Shown in pieces: positions 1 through 12,223 of a stretch of DNA of 64,000 bases. This DNA comes from Thalassia testudinum. Taxonomy: Eukaryota; Streptophyta; Magnoliopsida; Alismatales; Hydrocharitaceae. The stretch covers positions 12,631,501 to 12,695,500 of the forward strand of contig JAZHRO010000054.1 in the NCBI GenBank assembly GCA_037157565.1, given 5' to 3'. The notes under the pieces are model-generated. The model was not told where the DNA came from. It saw only the letters and a program-made list of their open reading frames with translations, and searched no databases. The translations under genes and the position numbers were made by a program. Position 1 is the first letter of the stretch; every line of letters begins with the position of its first letter.

Positions 1-437
1 ACAAACCAAAGGCAGAACTCTTGGAAATTAGACATCTGAGATACTTTTTAGACATCTTAAAGTGGAAAATCAGATGTCTGACCATTGTTCTGGACGTCTG
101 ATAAAAGTATAAGTGTTGGGTTTTTGTTTCTAATTTATCCTAAGTGTAGAGAGCCTAAGTTAGTTATTTATAGGTTATGTTTGGGGGCTCTTTACAACAT
201 TTGTAGACTTAAATAAAATGAAAATTGCAACCTTTGAAAGTTTACATGAAAAAGCCTAAGACCTAATACTTATGCTACTTGTGTTCACGCTTTTAATCTC
301 CCGTCTTGGAAAACCTTATGAAATCCTGCAAATATGTTATTATAGAGAGAAAACGATATGCTACGCTTTATTTTTTATTTCATTTTCTTTATTTTGTAAA
401 ATCATCAAAATATTATATACGAGTGGTTGAACTAACA
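1..437 (-). mobile_element. Partial LTR at left edge, minus strand
   Basis: Read on the minus strand, a purine tract (AAAAAGGGGGAGA, about 439-453) is followed at 437 by TGTTAG, the normal layout of a polypurine tract and the first bases of a 3' LTR. The tract sitting just before TGTTAG resembles the 3' internal end of Sirevirus-type copia elements. The LTR runs off the window, so its end, its target-site duplication and its length are unknown. Positions 1-130 already contain four copies of the AGAYGTCT-type motif seen elsewhere in the window. The boundary is inferred from one end only. Confidence 0.5.
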
Positions 438-913
438 ATCTCCCCCTTTTTGATAATTTTCAAAATATAGCTGTAGGTTCCTATTTTCTCCCCCTAAAGG
501 TTGTACTTGGTAGTCTCTATCTATTTAAGAAGTTTGATTTTATATTATTCCCTAAGTTCTTACCTACATTCTTCTTCTCCTTTTTGAATATCATCATCAA
601 GGGTTGTTAAATGGAGTTGAAATCCAAACTACAAGAGTGATATCTACAAAGTGGAGTGCATGAATAAAATTGCATGTTTAAAAGATGACAAGGCATTAAA
701 GATGATTAGGAATAGAAATATTTAAGCACGGACTAGCTATTTGTTCCAAAAAATATTAAGTACGGGGTCAAGGCCCCTTAATACAAACTTGGAATGAAAG
801 AAAGAAAGAAATAAGACAGAACAATAGAAGCACTAAACTATTCCTCTTGATCTTGGCGGCGGTGGCGGCGACGAGTGGGTCCGTGTCCTATCTGCAAATT
901 TTAAACGTCTGAT
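438..913 (-). other. Non-coding 3' internal region of copia-like element
   Basis: AT-rich sequence between the downstream ORF and the 3' LTR of the minus-strand element. Apart from the polypurine tract at 439-453 I see no ORF or further motif. It fits the untranslated tail between the last ORF and the LTR of a Sirevirus-like element. Confidence 0.35.
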
Positions 914-1947
914 CTAAGTTCGTCGATGTCGCGACGCATGTGTTCCCATGTAGGTGTACATCTCGCCGGTTCGACGCAGCAGGAGGGAGATGCCGGGGGA
1001 GAGGGAATCTGTGGCTGGATCCCATGCTTCATCAAAGCTCGAGCGGGGAGCTTCTTTATGAAGGGGTCGTGGTTCATGGAAGTCTAGAAAGGGTGGAAGG
1101 GGCTCTTCTTCAATGGGCTTGTCGGCGGGCTCAAGATGCTCCCTAAGTATATGCATCTTGGCGGCTGTGGCCTGGTTGTAAGGCTCAATCTTCTTGTCAA
1201 CAGCTTGGTCGGTTATGGAAATCCGATGGGTTGAAAAGATTTTGGATAGAATCGACCCAAACGGAAGTGATGCCCCACGGTCTTCATTCATGACGCGAAC
1301 AATGAGGTGGCAATAATTGAAAGGAATATGACGGACGACCGCAAAAAGGAGCGCCTTGTGTTGGCCCGAGATGTAATCAAAACCTCCTGATTTGTTTAGG
1401 AGGTCCCACCCAAAAATGTGAGAGAGTAGACATGGAAGGGGTTTGAGATTTTTGCACGGTAGGGTGCCAAGATTTTCAACATATTTTTTAGGGAGGACTA
1501 ACTCTTGATTGATGACTTCTGGGTCGTATTGCCTCACAATGTCATTAAAGTCATTCCCTCATTGGGGATAGCTAGAAGGTCAGAAATAGTTTCGGATGTG
1601 ATGTGTATTTCGCGACCAAATAGGCGGGTATGGAGTTCAAGTTCATCGTTGCTGTAGTCCTCAACAATGTTGGCATAAAAGAGATGGCAAGGATCAGGGA
1701 ACACACCAAGAGTTCCAATGCCGGAGTGGAATTGACAGTCAAATTATTGAAAGAGATGGAGAGTTTGGAAGTGTTCCCGAAGGTTCAAATGGGCAAAATC
1801 ATTCCAAATAATAAAACAAGGGCATTTAACTTTGGCATTCGCGAAGCGAGGAAATCGCTGCCTAGCGATGTCGCCCCGCAGCTGATCTGCCAGATAGGTG
1901 GAAGAGGAAGTGAAAGATCCCTCAACTTGTTTCCTACGGGGAGGCAT
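914..1947 (-). pseudogene. Broken retroelement downstream ORF (putative plant transposon protein type)
   Basis: On the minus strand a reading frame starts with MPPRRKQ at 1947. It continues, with a stop near 1744 and a frame change near 1545, into a 207-residue open stretch ending at 914. The middle contains LFGREIHITSETISDLLAIP and later LPFGSILSKIF. I recognise this pattern from the large family of plant retroelement-associated proteins called 'putative plant transposon protein' (PF20167-like), often found in the env-like position downstream of Sirevirus pol. The function of that family is not known. The C-terminal part is rich in Glu and Pro. The stop and frameshift make this a decayed copy. 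Assignment to the same element as the pol fragment at 3340-4513 is an inference from order and strand. Confidence 0.55.
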
Positions 1948-2690
1948 ATTTGGTGGAATGGGTGGTTAGGTTTTGGAAGAAATGGGTGGTGTTTTGAGGA
2001 TAGAATATCTGCAAAATCATCCATACAAGAACATTCAACCAACCAAACAACATTCACCCAAAAGATTTCAACAGCACAGATTCAAACAATGCAATCATCA
2101 TTGAAAAAATATGTGACATTATGCCTTGAGGCAATACAACCTGCATGTAGTTGTGGCAATATACCTTTGGATTCAGGCCACTAAAATGTCGGCTTGAACC
2201 TCGTGAGGTAATACCCTTGCCATGGAAGATGCAGCTAGGGCTAACAAGGTTAGCTTGACCGAGGGTTAGGGTTCTAGGGCTGATAATGTCATGAAATGCG
2301 CAAGTAGGCCGAGTGAATCAAGAAGGAGAACAAGATGCTACAAGGTCGTGGGTAAAAGAGCATGGAGATGCCCTAGGAGTTGAGAGGGTATACCCACGGG
2401 AGGAGGGGGCCTCCAAATGCGTGGTCGAGAGGCAGGGAGGACGCACGCAGAGGAGCAGCAGCTCCGCTAGTCGTCGAGGAGGTGCGACGGTCGTCTGGCG
2501 GCGAGGAGAACTTCGCCAATTGCAGCTGTGGGCCATCGGGTGTAAGGGGGAGCGGTAGGGATTTGGGAGAGGAGAGTGGGACCTTGCGAAGGAGATCTTA
2601 TATCCTAAGGTCACGGAGCAAGTCTCCCCTTGAAGTTGGGGAGATTTGCATTTCAAACCATCCAGAGAACAGTTGCGATTCGCATATTTT
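1948..2690 (-). other. GC-richer stretch with TATA-like motif upstream of the broken ORF
   Basis: Minus-strand sequence between the palindrome array and the MPPRRK ORF. It has a GGATATAAGATC TATA-like motif near 2600 followed by a long pyrimidine-rich leader. The open frames here look like composition artefacts, because no family is recognisable and they have no partners. It could be the promoter and leader of a second LTR unit, or an internal subgenomic promoter for the downstream ORF; the sequence alone does not decide. Confidence 0.3.
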
Positions 2691-3260
2691 TCCCCGATTA
2701 GACATCTGGAGATGATGTGAGACGTCGAGATTTGACTTTAGGGATTTTAGCCCTTTTGATGGCGACGTCTTTTTTATCCATCAGACGATAAATCAGACGA
2801 CTAATTTTAAAATTAGACGTCTGATTTCTGCAGGCATCCTTCCCTAGAAAATGATTTATTCTCCAGGTTGTCGTCTGATTTCTATCTCAAATGACACAGA
2901 AGACGTCTAAATCTAAAATTAGACGTCCAATTTTTGCAGACAGACCTTCCTGGATCTTAGCCTAAAGTTACAGGGTCGTCTGATTTTCCTGTCAGACGAC
3001 CTATGCGACGTCTAACCACAGATTCAGACGTTCGACTGATAGTATATGTTCTGACTCATAGACAGATGTCTGTCAACACATCTGGACAACGCCCCAGACG
3101 TCTATGAAGGATGACAGATGTCTGAGATAACTCTTTTGTCATAACTCTTGTTAGATAAAATCGCCGTCTGTCCCAGATGTTTAGACGACGAATTTTTATG
3201 TATAAGATGTCTGATGGTTTAATCAGACGTCTGATATTGCATAGAATGTGTATTTGGATG
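2690..3260. repeat. Array of AGACGTCT-type palindromes
   Basis: About 20 perfect or one-mismatch copies of AGACGTCT/AGATGTCT lie in 570 bases, for example TTAGACGTCTGATTT near 2815 and TCAGACGTCTGATAT near 3225. The core GACGTC is its own reverse complement. Spacing is irregular (about 15-50 bases) and the sequence between copies is not repeated. The same core decorates the gypsy LTRs elsewhere in the window, although flanking sequences do not match. It lies between copia pol and the downstream ORF on the minus strand. Confidence 0.75.
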
Positions 3261-3339
3261 TTTGAACTGAGAATTAAAGCTTCTAACTTAGTAAAATCAA
3301 GGCTCCATCTATGCTCATGACAGAGGAAGTTCTATTAAA

Positions 3340-4513
3340 TCACTAAATTCTTCAAATATCAATTAGCTTACATATGCCTAGTTTCCTACGTATATAATTA
3401 AAGCGATCATAATTCAAAGGTTTAGTAAAAATATCAGCTAATTGCAGTTTAGTACAAATAAATTCAACTTCGATTTCTCCCTTAAGTACATTCTCTCAAG
3501 AAGTGATGTCAAACATTAATATGTTTTGTGCGAGAGTGATGTACGGGATTTTTCGAGAGGTTGATAACACTAGTATTGTCATATAATATTTTTATCTTAT
3601 TAAATATCAAGTTAAAATCCTTCAAAGTATTTTGCATCCAAAGCACTTGAGAACATACTAGTACGGCGGCTATGTATTCAGCTTCCGTAGTTTATAGAGC
3701 TAGACTAGATTGTTTCTTTGAGAACCAAGAGACTAGTGATTCGCCCAAGAATTGGCATGTCCCACTAGTACTCTTCCTATCGGTGCGGCTACCTGCGTAG
3801 TCCGCATCGCTATATATAACTAAGTTGAATTATGGACTCCTAGGGTAGAATAAGCCATTATCAGATTGTCAACTAGATATCTAAATATACATTTTACAGC
3901 ATTTAGGTGTGATTGTTTAGGGTTTAATTGAAACCTAGCACATAAGCAGGTGCTAAACAAAATATCAGGTCTACTGGAAGTTAAATACAGTAAAGATCCA
4001 ATCATGCTACGATAGAGCTTTTGATCTGTGGGCGTACCTGATTCGTCCAAGTCTAGGGAAGTTGTGACACTCATAGGAGTGTTCTTCTCTTTACTTTTGT
4101 ACATATCAAATTTCTTCAGCATCTTTGTGTATTTTGATTGACACACAATGGTTCCAATTTCGAGCTGAGTGATTTGCATGCCCATGAAAAACTTAAGCTC
4201 ACCCATCAAACTCATTTCGATTTCTTTCTGCATAATTTCTGAAAACTTTCTACATATAGATTCATTAGTAGCACCAAATATAATATTATTTACATATATT
4301 TAAACTAATAAAATGTCTTTTCCTTTTCTTTTAATGAATAATGTGGAATCAGCTTCCCCTATAGAGAATTTTGCATTTAACAAGTACTCTTTGAGCCTTC
4401 ATACCAAGCTCTAAGAGCTTGCTTTAGACCATATAGTGCCTTGTTTAATTTGTAGACAAAATGAGACTTATCATGAGACTCAAAATCATACAGTGCTCTA
4501 GGAGCTTTGGGTC
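3340..4513 (-). pseudogene. Decayed Ty1/copia pol fragment (RT and RNase H)
   Basis: Minus-strand translation across several frames gives, in order, the copia RT segment YKLNKALYGLKQALRAWYE (near 4460-4400), the catalytic region YVNNIIFG (near 4280), a 137-residue open stretch 4233-3820 with GELKFFMGMQI and SRPDILFSTC, and the RNase H tail with STSGTCQFLG, TTEAEY, SRTKHI and ADIFTKPL (3800-3390). In copia RT the motif is normally YVDDIIFG; both Asp are Asn here, and a stop lies just before it, so the enzyme cannot work. The N-terminal half of pol and gag are missing: recognisable homology stops near 4500. Most likely Sirevirus lineage, given the ORF and purine tract that follow. Confidence 0.85.
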
Positions 4514-4860
4514 ATCCGATAACACCTCCCGTACGCATATGCACGTGCCTTAAATCCTCCCCCACTTGTGCACGTGAAAGAAGAGAGTGAGTGAGAGGGT
4601 AGTGTGTGACTCGCACATCAGATAAGATAATGTAGAGTAATATACTATGAGGAGAGAGATGAGCTTGACACAAACAAAAATAAAATTAGAAAACTTTACG
4701 GTGAAGATACCGACAATATGATGCGATTTATATACCAAATTATATGCACACAAAAAATAAAATTTTCTTCCGATCGCGTAATATATCATGATTCATGTAA
4801 TCCTTTTTAACGGTGGAGGGATGTCTCTGCGTATGATTTGTACAAGGCTTATTTCAAGGA
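4514..4860. other. Intergenic, upstream flank of the eL36 gene
   Basis: About 350 bases of AT-rich DNA between the copia remnant and the eL36 promoter region. I see no recognisable gene or element. Confidence 0.4.
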
Positions 4861-4868
4861 ATTTTTTT

Positions 4869-4895
4869 CATATATATATACACACACACGCACGC
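4869..4895. repeat. TA/CA microsatellite
   Basis: An alternating (TA)n run passes into (CA)n about 215-240 bases upstream of the eL36 start codon. It is simple sequence and probably part of the promoter or 5' leader region. Confidence 0.8.
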
Positions 4896-4913
4896 AACAT
4901 CCCCTGCCATCCG

Positions 4914-4927
4914 AAACCCTAACCCTA
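4914..4927 (+). promoter_or_regulatory. Telo-box in the eL36 promoter or leader
   Basis: AAACCCTAACCCTA lies about 180 bases upstream of the ATG. The telo-box (AAACCCTA) is a known cis-element of plant ribosomal protein and translation-factor genes, usually near the transcription start. Its place here fits co-regulation with other ribosomal protein genes. The transcription start itself cannot be read from the sequence. Confidence 0.65.
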
Positions 4928-5106
4928 TCTCGGAGGGTGTCTCTATTTTTCCCCTCGTCGTGCAGCACCCGCCCACTCGTGGTAAGGTGAGGCACGACAT
5001 CACACCACACCACACGGCGGACCTTCTTTCTTCTTCCTCGATCTCCTTCACTACGCCTTCTCTGAATGTGTTGTTGTTGTTGTAATGTAGCAGTTGGAGG
5101 AGTATA

Positions 5107-7998
5107 ATGCCGAAGCCGCCGAGCACCGGTCTGTTCGTGGGCCTCAACAAGGGCCACATCGTCACCAGGAAGGAGTTGGCCCCCCGCCCTTCCGATAGGA
5201 AAGGGGTATGATCCCAAAGATCTTTTCTTTTTTACCCCCTCGTTCGTGTGGTCATGAATCATGATTTCCAATCGTGTTACCTTTGTCTCGAAACGTCATT
5301 GCCGACCTTCACTTAAGGGATCTCGAAGAACATGGTGATGCTTTGTCGTGATCATTTATTCTATCGCAAGACCTTAGCTTTGTAATCACCATATCTATTG
5401 TTTTGGCTGATGAAGGTTTCGTAGCGGGGAAGCTTACATCATCATGCCTTGAAGATTTTTTTTCTACTCGCATACATGTGTTTCTGTAGATATACACATA
5501 CATACATACATATATACATGTTGCTGTGCGACCTTTCTGAGCTCCTATGTGGCATCAATATGCTCCTGATTGATTTTACTATGGGAATGGACTGCAAAGA
5601 CCCATTATTGATGCAACCCAAAGAACAATCGAACGGGAGAAACTGCCATTTCAGGCCTGAAATAAGTTGCAAAATGTTTTTTTAGCTGTTTAACATCTTC
5701 CTTGAACCCCATTCACATGTGCCTATCTACAAGTATACAACTAAATTCTGTCTTTTGTGCTATCTGCATAAGGTGTTAGTTGGGACCCTAATATCTAATT
5801 AATTGCGTTACTGCCATTGAGCTCATGTCGAGCTGTTTTATCCTCCCTAAGAACTCTACCATCTGTCCATTTTTTGGTCATTTCTACCAGAGTCAAGCAG
5901 AGCAGGAAACCTTCAATTAAGAGAGCTCCAGTCATACAGTAATTGTCAAAGCTAAAAGGACCAAACGAAATCACATCTCAAACTATTCTGTAATTGTGAA
6001 TACAATGAATCAAACACCGAAGAAAGCTAAAAGACACAGAAAAGATCCAAATAACACCAGAGCAGAACTAGCACTTCTCATCATAGCATTGATACTTTCC
6101 GGATACACGTCTATCTGTGTGGCAGATCTACTCCATCTCCTCGTTAAGATGTTAAAATTCCCTAAATGGCATCCAGATGGATATGGTGTCATGCTTATAA
6201 CTATTTAGAGTGCTCGTGCTAGTCTTGAATTGATCTGCAAGTTGCTCCCGATCTCGTCCAGACTTGAATAATGAATTGTTCCTTTCTGGTGTTCCTGTGA
6301 TCTGTTCGCTGTGCCTCAGATAATTTACCATTGGACTTTGACTATGAACTCCATAATTTTGAGCACTGGGGAAGTTGAAACCTCTAGTTATGGTGGATAG
6401 ACTTGGTAGTGCTTGAAATGGGAATACTATGTATGTATGCTATCTTAGACACTGTTTTACCATGAGTCATGGTCATACCATGGGTCATGGTCCATGACTT
6501 TATTGTACATTGAACAATAACACCCTCACATTGTTTTTGTTATTTATATGACTCTAATTATCCAAATTAAGATGTTTGCGTAAGGTTTTCATGTTTTTTA
6601 TGGTTTGAAGAAAACCAGCAAACGCGTGCATATGATCAGGCAGCTAATCAGAGAAGTTGCTGGATTCGCTCCATATGAGAGGAGAATCACTGAGCTTTTA
6701 AAAGTTGGCAAGGACAAGCGTGCATTAAAGCTGGCTAAGAGAAAGCTTGGAACCCACAAGAGGGCTAAGAGGAAGAGAGAGGAAATGGCCACTGTCCTAC
6801 GGAAGATGAGGTGAATTCTTTTAACTTTACAACTTTATTCCATTCAATTTTATGCAGAACAGTTCTCTTCAAAAAAGAATTCTATGCAGAACGGTGCCGG
6901 TACTAAGCAATATGGTATGGTCTCAATATATATTCTATTTCATCAATGCATATGTCTGTAGGCTGGAAATAATCATTTTGCTTCATTTGAGTTACAATGT
7001 TATAATTTCAGCATCAGCTGTCCGATCATTGACCGTGCTTATCCATAAACCAGTGTCCATTATCATGCTCACAAACAAGGGATGACTTAATTAATGTGTC
7101 GTATTAAATATGCTGAGAATTGGACAATGGTTATCAGATATTATTTGAAGACATTCCTTCTAGTCTCCTGTGTTTGTCGATATGTGCAATGCTTTTTTTA
7201 AGGGATTTGTTATGCTTAATTCCCACAAATGTTTATAGGAATTGAGTTATTCACCATTGTAAATTACCACCCCTATCACTTTTACTGTTTCTTTTGATCG
7301 ACCATGTTGATTAATCACTGGAAAGTTTTGTTATTTCTTTTTTCATTTTGGCCGTGGTGGTTGTTTTGTCAGCTATCCAGGTCCTATGTGACAGGTGAAT
7401 AAAGCATTTTCATATTCTTCCATATGGAAAGCTGTAGCAAACATACTTTAGAGGTGATATTTCATCTTGAAATTAAGAGAAAAATCTTGCTGGGTAATAG
7501 CTAATGTCTATTAAATTTTTTTTTGGGCATTATATCAATACCCTGGTAAGAAATATTACCGACTGATGTCTTTGACTGATGTCTCCGGCTTTATCACTGC
7601 CTTCCTGGCAGTTTGCTTGTCATTCTTGTTATTCAAATATGGAAAGCTATATAACTCGAGTTTTAGCATTCTAGTTTATCCAAATATTGATATCTATACG
7701 ATTCGTATTCGTGAGGTGATCTTGTTTCTTGTGCTTAAGGTTTGGGTTTTATATTGAGTACTTGCAAACAAGCAAGATCTGTGTCACTGCTTGTGTTTGG
7801 TCTTCTTGGCCAGACACCACTGCTTGATGTTGACTTTAGAAATGCACAAAGTGTTTTAGTTTCTGTTTGAATTCTTTTTAAAATCTTCAAATTACCATCA
7901 TTAGTTTATTGGTATGGCGATCCGTGGTCATTCGTGCTTACAAGAGAAACTTATGTTTCAGGTCTGCTGGAGTTGGTCACACCGAAAAGAAGAAGTGA
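5107..7998 (+). CDS. RPL36: 60S ribosomal protein L36 (eL36), three exons
   Basis: eL36 is a small basic protein of the large cytosolic ribosomal subunit. Exons are 5107-5205 (33 codons, ends on a codon boundary), 6611-6810 and 7962-7998. The introns 5206-6610 and 6811-7961 both have GT...AG ends. Joined, they give 111 residues with a TGA at 7996-7998, the usual length for plants. Hallmarks are [11 protein letters not shown] at the N terminus, the centre [26 protein letters not shown] and [20 protein letters not shown], and a Lys-rich end. The start is supported by the family's conserved N terminus, and the last intron splits an Arg codon (AG/G). No stop, frameshift or missing conserved stretch is seen, so this is an intact intron-bearing gene and not a retropseudogene. 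It is the only host gene I can support here, and retroelements lie on both sides. Confidence 0.97.
5206..6610 (+). other. eL36 intron 1 (phase 0)
   Basis: This 1405-base intron begins GTATGA and ends TTTGAAG before the Lys-Thr-Ser-Lys exon. It is AT-rich with T-rich tracts. I looked for box C/D or H/ACA snoRNA features, since plant ribosomal protein introns sometimes host snoRNAs. I found only an isolated C-box-like TGATGA near 5408 with no D box at a usable distance. Confidence 0.9.
6811..7961 (+). other. eL36 intron 2 (phase 2)
   Basis: This 1151-base intron begins GTGAAT and ends TATGTTTCAG. It is T-rich, with no embedded gene or repeat that I recognise. The splice junction completes the Arg codon of the RKMR motif. 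Confidence 0.9.
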
Positions 7999-8511
7999 TT
8001 GCACCTCTCGATTGCTTTCCTCCATCTGTGGTGAATGAATTCTCATGTAGGATACAGGCTATGGTTGTGCCAGGAGAGAGATCAATCAGTTGAAAGTTTG
8101 GGAGATCTCTTTCTCCCTCACTCAAGGTCAAAATCTCACTTTTTAGTTGGTTCCCTCTCCGTCTCGTGAATGTCATTTCGAGTCTATTTGCTCTTTATGT
8201 GGTTAACATTAATTTTTGTTTTGGTTGAAAACTTCCGTGGATAGACTCTTTGCATGTTGATCTTCATTTATGCCACTTCGACTTTGCCTCCCATGGGCAT
8301 CTTATCATAATGGATCTTGTTATTAAACATATCTTTGCAAGCTCATGGCCTTCTCTAGATCACTTTAGCGTGTAATCATTCATGGATGAAGGAATCAACT
8401 AGTGTACATCGTAACTCGGATTGGAAAGAAGCCTAAATCTGCAAATCGATATACACGCACACGGCCTATCAGAAGCCGCGTATGTTATGATTACCATTCG
8501 AAAAAAAAATG
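7999..8511. other. eL36 3' UTR and downstream flank
   Basis: Presumed 3' untranslated region followed by intergenic DNA. No clear poly(A) signal can be singled out and no further gene is seen. Confidence 0.4.
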
Positions 8512-8790
8512 ATAATAATACATATACTATTTAAATTACCAATCCCATCTAAGTAGGTAATGATTGATTTAACCCATGTTTAGGAAATGGATTATTAAAG
8601 ACAAAGGTGCTATGCCATATATTTCTGAGATTTTCAAACTCGGTGATTAATTAATCATCTTTCTTTAGTTGAGTCCAAGGATTAATAATTATACAAAAGC
8701 TTTATCATGAGTTGAATTCTAAAACTTCTTCCTTGGTATATATAGGTCATAAGATAAACAAAATTCAATTGTTTCTCAAAAAGGAAATAC
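8512..8790. repeat. Dispersed direct repeat, copy 1
   Basis: About 280 bases, from ATAATACATATACTAT to TGTTTCTCAAAAAGG, match 15069-15350 in the same order and orientation with scattered substitutions and small indels. Shared stretches include GGTAATGATTGATTTAAC and TTATCATGAGTTGAAT. It is an uncharacterised repeat family or a local duplication. It has no coding potential. Confidence 0.8.
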
Positions 8791-11700
8791 TTTAGGTTTT
8801 TTTTGCAAGATGAAATTTTATTGATGGGTAGAAATAGGTTATATCATAGCATCATAACATTACACCCTTTAAAGAGGGAACTCCTCTCCCCAATTAGGGA
8901 GTGACACTCGCTCAAGGTGAGAACAAAAAGCATGAACACTTAAACCTTGGTGCTCGACCTAAGCGGCTTATGAAATATTTCCACTCCAAGGATGATTCAC
9001 GCCATCTAATTATGTTGATGATTTGTGTGAGATAGGTAAAGTAGAGAGAAATACTTGTTAGAAGTTAATTAATTAATTGCAATCATCGTCAAACAATCAC
9101 AACAAAGTATTAATAGTGTCAAAAATATGATCGTCGACGATTGATTTGCAATAAAAAGAATTTTAAATGTCGTTGTAATGTATGTATTATAAATGCAAAT
9201 TGGCGTCGCATTAATTTTACTTATTTACAATTTTTATTAGTTTGTTTTCAGGTTATTCTTTAGCAGATAGTTATTGATGTACATTATTCTCTAAGTTAAA
9301 AAAATATTCTTTTATTATAAAAATATTAATTTTATTTACAATATAAATAAATAAATTAATAAATGAAAGAATTAGTTAATTATTAATAAAAGAATCAATT
9401 AATATGTATTATAATATCTAAAACATATATATATAAATAAATATAAAAAATTATCTATTAGTACACTATGTTAATTACATATAATTAATTTAGGTAATAC
9501 TTAAGTATAGTTACAAAAATAATTAATAATATCTATTATATTAAATTATATTAATATACTAATGTCTATAGCAACATAAATTATATATACTGTGACATGT
9601 ACAAGCATCATTGTAATCTTAGTAAAATATTTACTTAACATATGACGAAATAATTATCTATATTAACATATATATAAATGTACAGTGACATATATGATTG
9701 TCATTAAAGTTATTAGTTATTTATATACATTTAGAACTCAAACAATTACCTACTCTACTTATACTATTACTTATATTAATTACATACGTATACATATTTC
9801 TAATTACTTATTTACATTATACATATACTATATACTTATTTTAATTATGTATATATACATACTAATAATTACATTATACGTACACATATATCTATACAAA
9901 TATACACGTGCAAAAACACACAGCAGCTAAACACTTAGTCAACTCACTCTTCTCTTCTCGTTTCATTCTCAACACAGTTTATTTTAGGTGACTTAACACA
10001 TTCAGATACTGTTCACATGCACAAAAATTTGTTTAATGGGTGGTTCGGCCACATTCGAGGGATACATAGCACCAAAGAAGGTAAGACCAGACCTCTATTA
10101 ATAGTTAACCGTAGTTCACTTTAGGTACATTTTAATCTGATTACGAACCTAATAATAAACCAACTTCAGGCCTATCGCAGTATGTGACCCTTGACTCACC
10201 ACTATGTATAATATAACAATGTATTCTCGCATAATGCTCAGAGGGAATGGTATAGGTATGTGTGTGGGCGCTCGGCACCTAACGACTAGTGAGGGTTAGG
10301 AGCGTAAACAAGATATATCGCATCGCGCGGTTTGCCACTATCGATGTGGCACCATTTGTAGCACCCAAATTGACGCTTTGTTACGTTTGGATACATGTTA
10401 ATTTGATGATTTTGACTCTCAATTCGAATGTCATAAATTAATGTAGATTATAGATAAATTATATAATTACAAAGCCTTTATATAGGGCTACCTAATTGTG
10501 TAATTAGTTTACATAAATAAGTTATTTACATATATAATAAAATTAGTTAAAAGTGGTTGTTTTTACATATTAAATTGAAGCTTAATTTGTTAATTAATAT
10601 ATAAATTAGTAACTTAATTACCGAATTGAATTTGTATAAAGTTATAATAACTTATTTATTACACTTTTTTATGATATTTTAGGAACTTTATTTTAATTTA
10701 TGTATAATTAAATACATGTCTTAAATAGTTTTACATATAAATAATCTATAAATAACATAGTATACTATAAATATAATATAAATAAGTTGAAAATAGTTAA
10801 TATAATATTATACAAGTCTATATTATAACTTCTCGGTATGAATTTAAATTACTAATTTATTTTATTTTAAGTTAATAAATTACTTAATTAACTTAATAAC
10901 TTATATATTTACTGTAAATATATAATTAAATTAAATTACAGGTATTATATAGTACATATTACATAGTTAAATACATATATACAGTTTTAGGTATAACTAT
11001 GTACATATAGATATGTTTATATCATTACTTAGAATATTATACATTTAATTAATATAAATTAATAGATAATTATACAATACGGTTATATATATAGTAAATT
11101 ATCCTCAATATTTAATTTAATATATAGAATACATAGATATGTTATTTATATATATTTTGTACATATTATATGATTTGTACATATAGCTTAGGTTTAATTT
11201 ATATATATAAGTATATACATAGTATATAGGATATTTTTAGGTATTTTGAGGATTTTTTTTATTTTTATAGTTTTTATAGGTTTAAGGGAGATAGGGGAAA
11301 AGAGAGAAAGTGTGAGATGAGAGAGATAGATTTCTTGTTGTTGTTTTTGGTTTGATTTTCTTTATTAAATTCTAAGGTATACTGAACCCTCAGTTGATAT
11401 GTTCTACCAAACTGAAAGTTCAGATTAACTTGAAACTTGGCGAACACCTAAAAATATTCCTAATCCTACTCAAGATACCTTTATTTTATTTTTTATGGTT
11501 TTTTTAATGAATTTTTATTTATATACAAGTTAACTCATAAGAGGTCTTGATGAGTGTTTGAAGGTGAAACCTAAGGCCTCAAAATGGATTCTAAGTAGCT
11601 GGAAAGGAATGTGGAGTTATAAGCATATCTAGCAAACATTAAGAAACATGATGGAGCATTAAAACTTGATTTTCCACAAAAATTTGTATTAAAAATATTA

Positions 11701-12223
11701 TTTGGATAGATAGTTCAGTACTGATAGAGGAGTTTATCAACAATTAAAAATCATTCAGAACACATTTGAATAACTCAATTGTACATGAATGCTTTTTCAT
11801 TAAGTCCTAACATTATACAAAAGTCAATTTCATCAATCCTCAAGGATTCCCAACTCAATTCAACTTCAATCCAGGCCAAATGATTGCTGCTCTAAAAAAC
11901 AATAGCTACTGAGATTGTGCAGTTGACATTTTAGCTGTTGTTGCTGCTATAGTTACACAAAAATCAGACCTAATAGGTCTTGATTGAGAAAAACCATTCA
12001 GGTCCAACATCGAAAATCCATTTCATTCAAAAATCCATCAAAATTAGAGAAAGTTCAAACCAAGCCAGAGTAGCTACTGCTACTTTTGAATCGCTCTCAG
12101 ATCTGATATATGACCTTGAAATCCAAATTCCTTGTCCTAATCAATCAATGAAAAGTCTGGAACTCAAAGCAAACGTGATTAAAGCTCCTTTTACTCATGC
12201 CAATCCTATCCAATGGTAATAAT
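8791..12223. other. AT-rich intergenic DNA without recognisable genes
   Basis: 8800-8980 resembles the antisense of a retroposon 3' end (T-run, then AAATTTTATTGATGG), but no coding match confirms this. 9300-11280 is extremely AT-rich with TATATA-type low complexity. 9990-10380 is a less AT-rich island, possibly an old LTR fragment: it contains TGTAGCACCC near 10359, but no second end was found. 11280-12223 contains nothing I recognise. The short open frames are low-complexity shadows. Confidence 0.4.

Noticed and set aside
5405..5460. Possible box C/D snoRNA in eL36 intron 1
   Set aside because: A C-box-like TGATGA is present, but there is no D box (CTGA) or terminal stem at a suitable distance.
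5996..6208. Open frames inside eL36 intron 1 (5449-5685, 5996-6208)
   Set aside because: They lie between well-defined eL36 exons with no homology or splice support. The gene model explains the region.
10020..10380. Old solo LTR starting at TGTAGCACCC
   Set aside because: Only one plausible terminus was seen, with no second end, duplication or related copy in the window.
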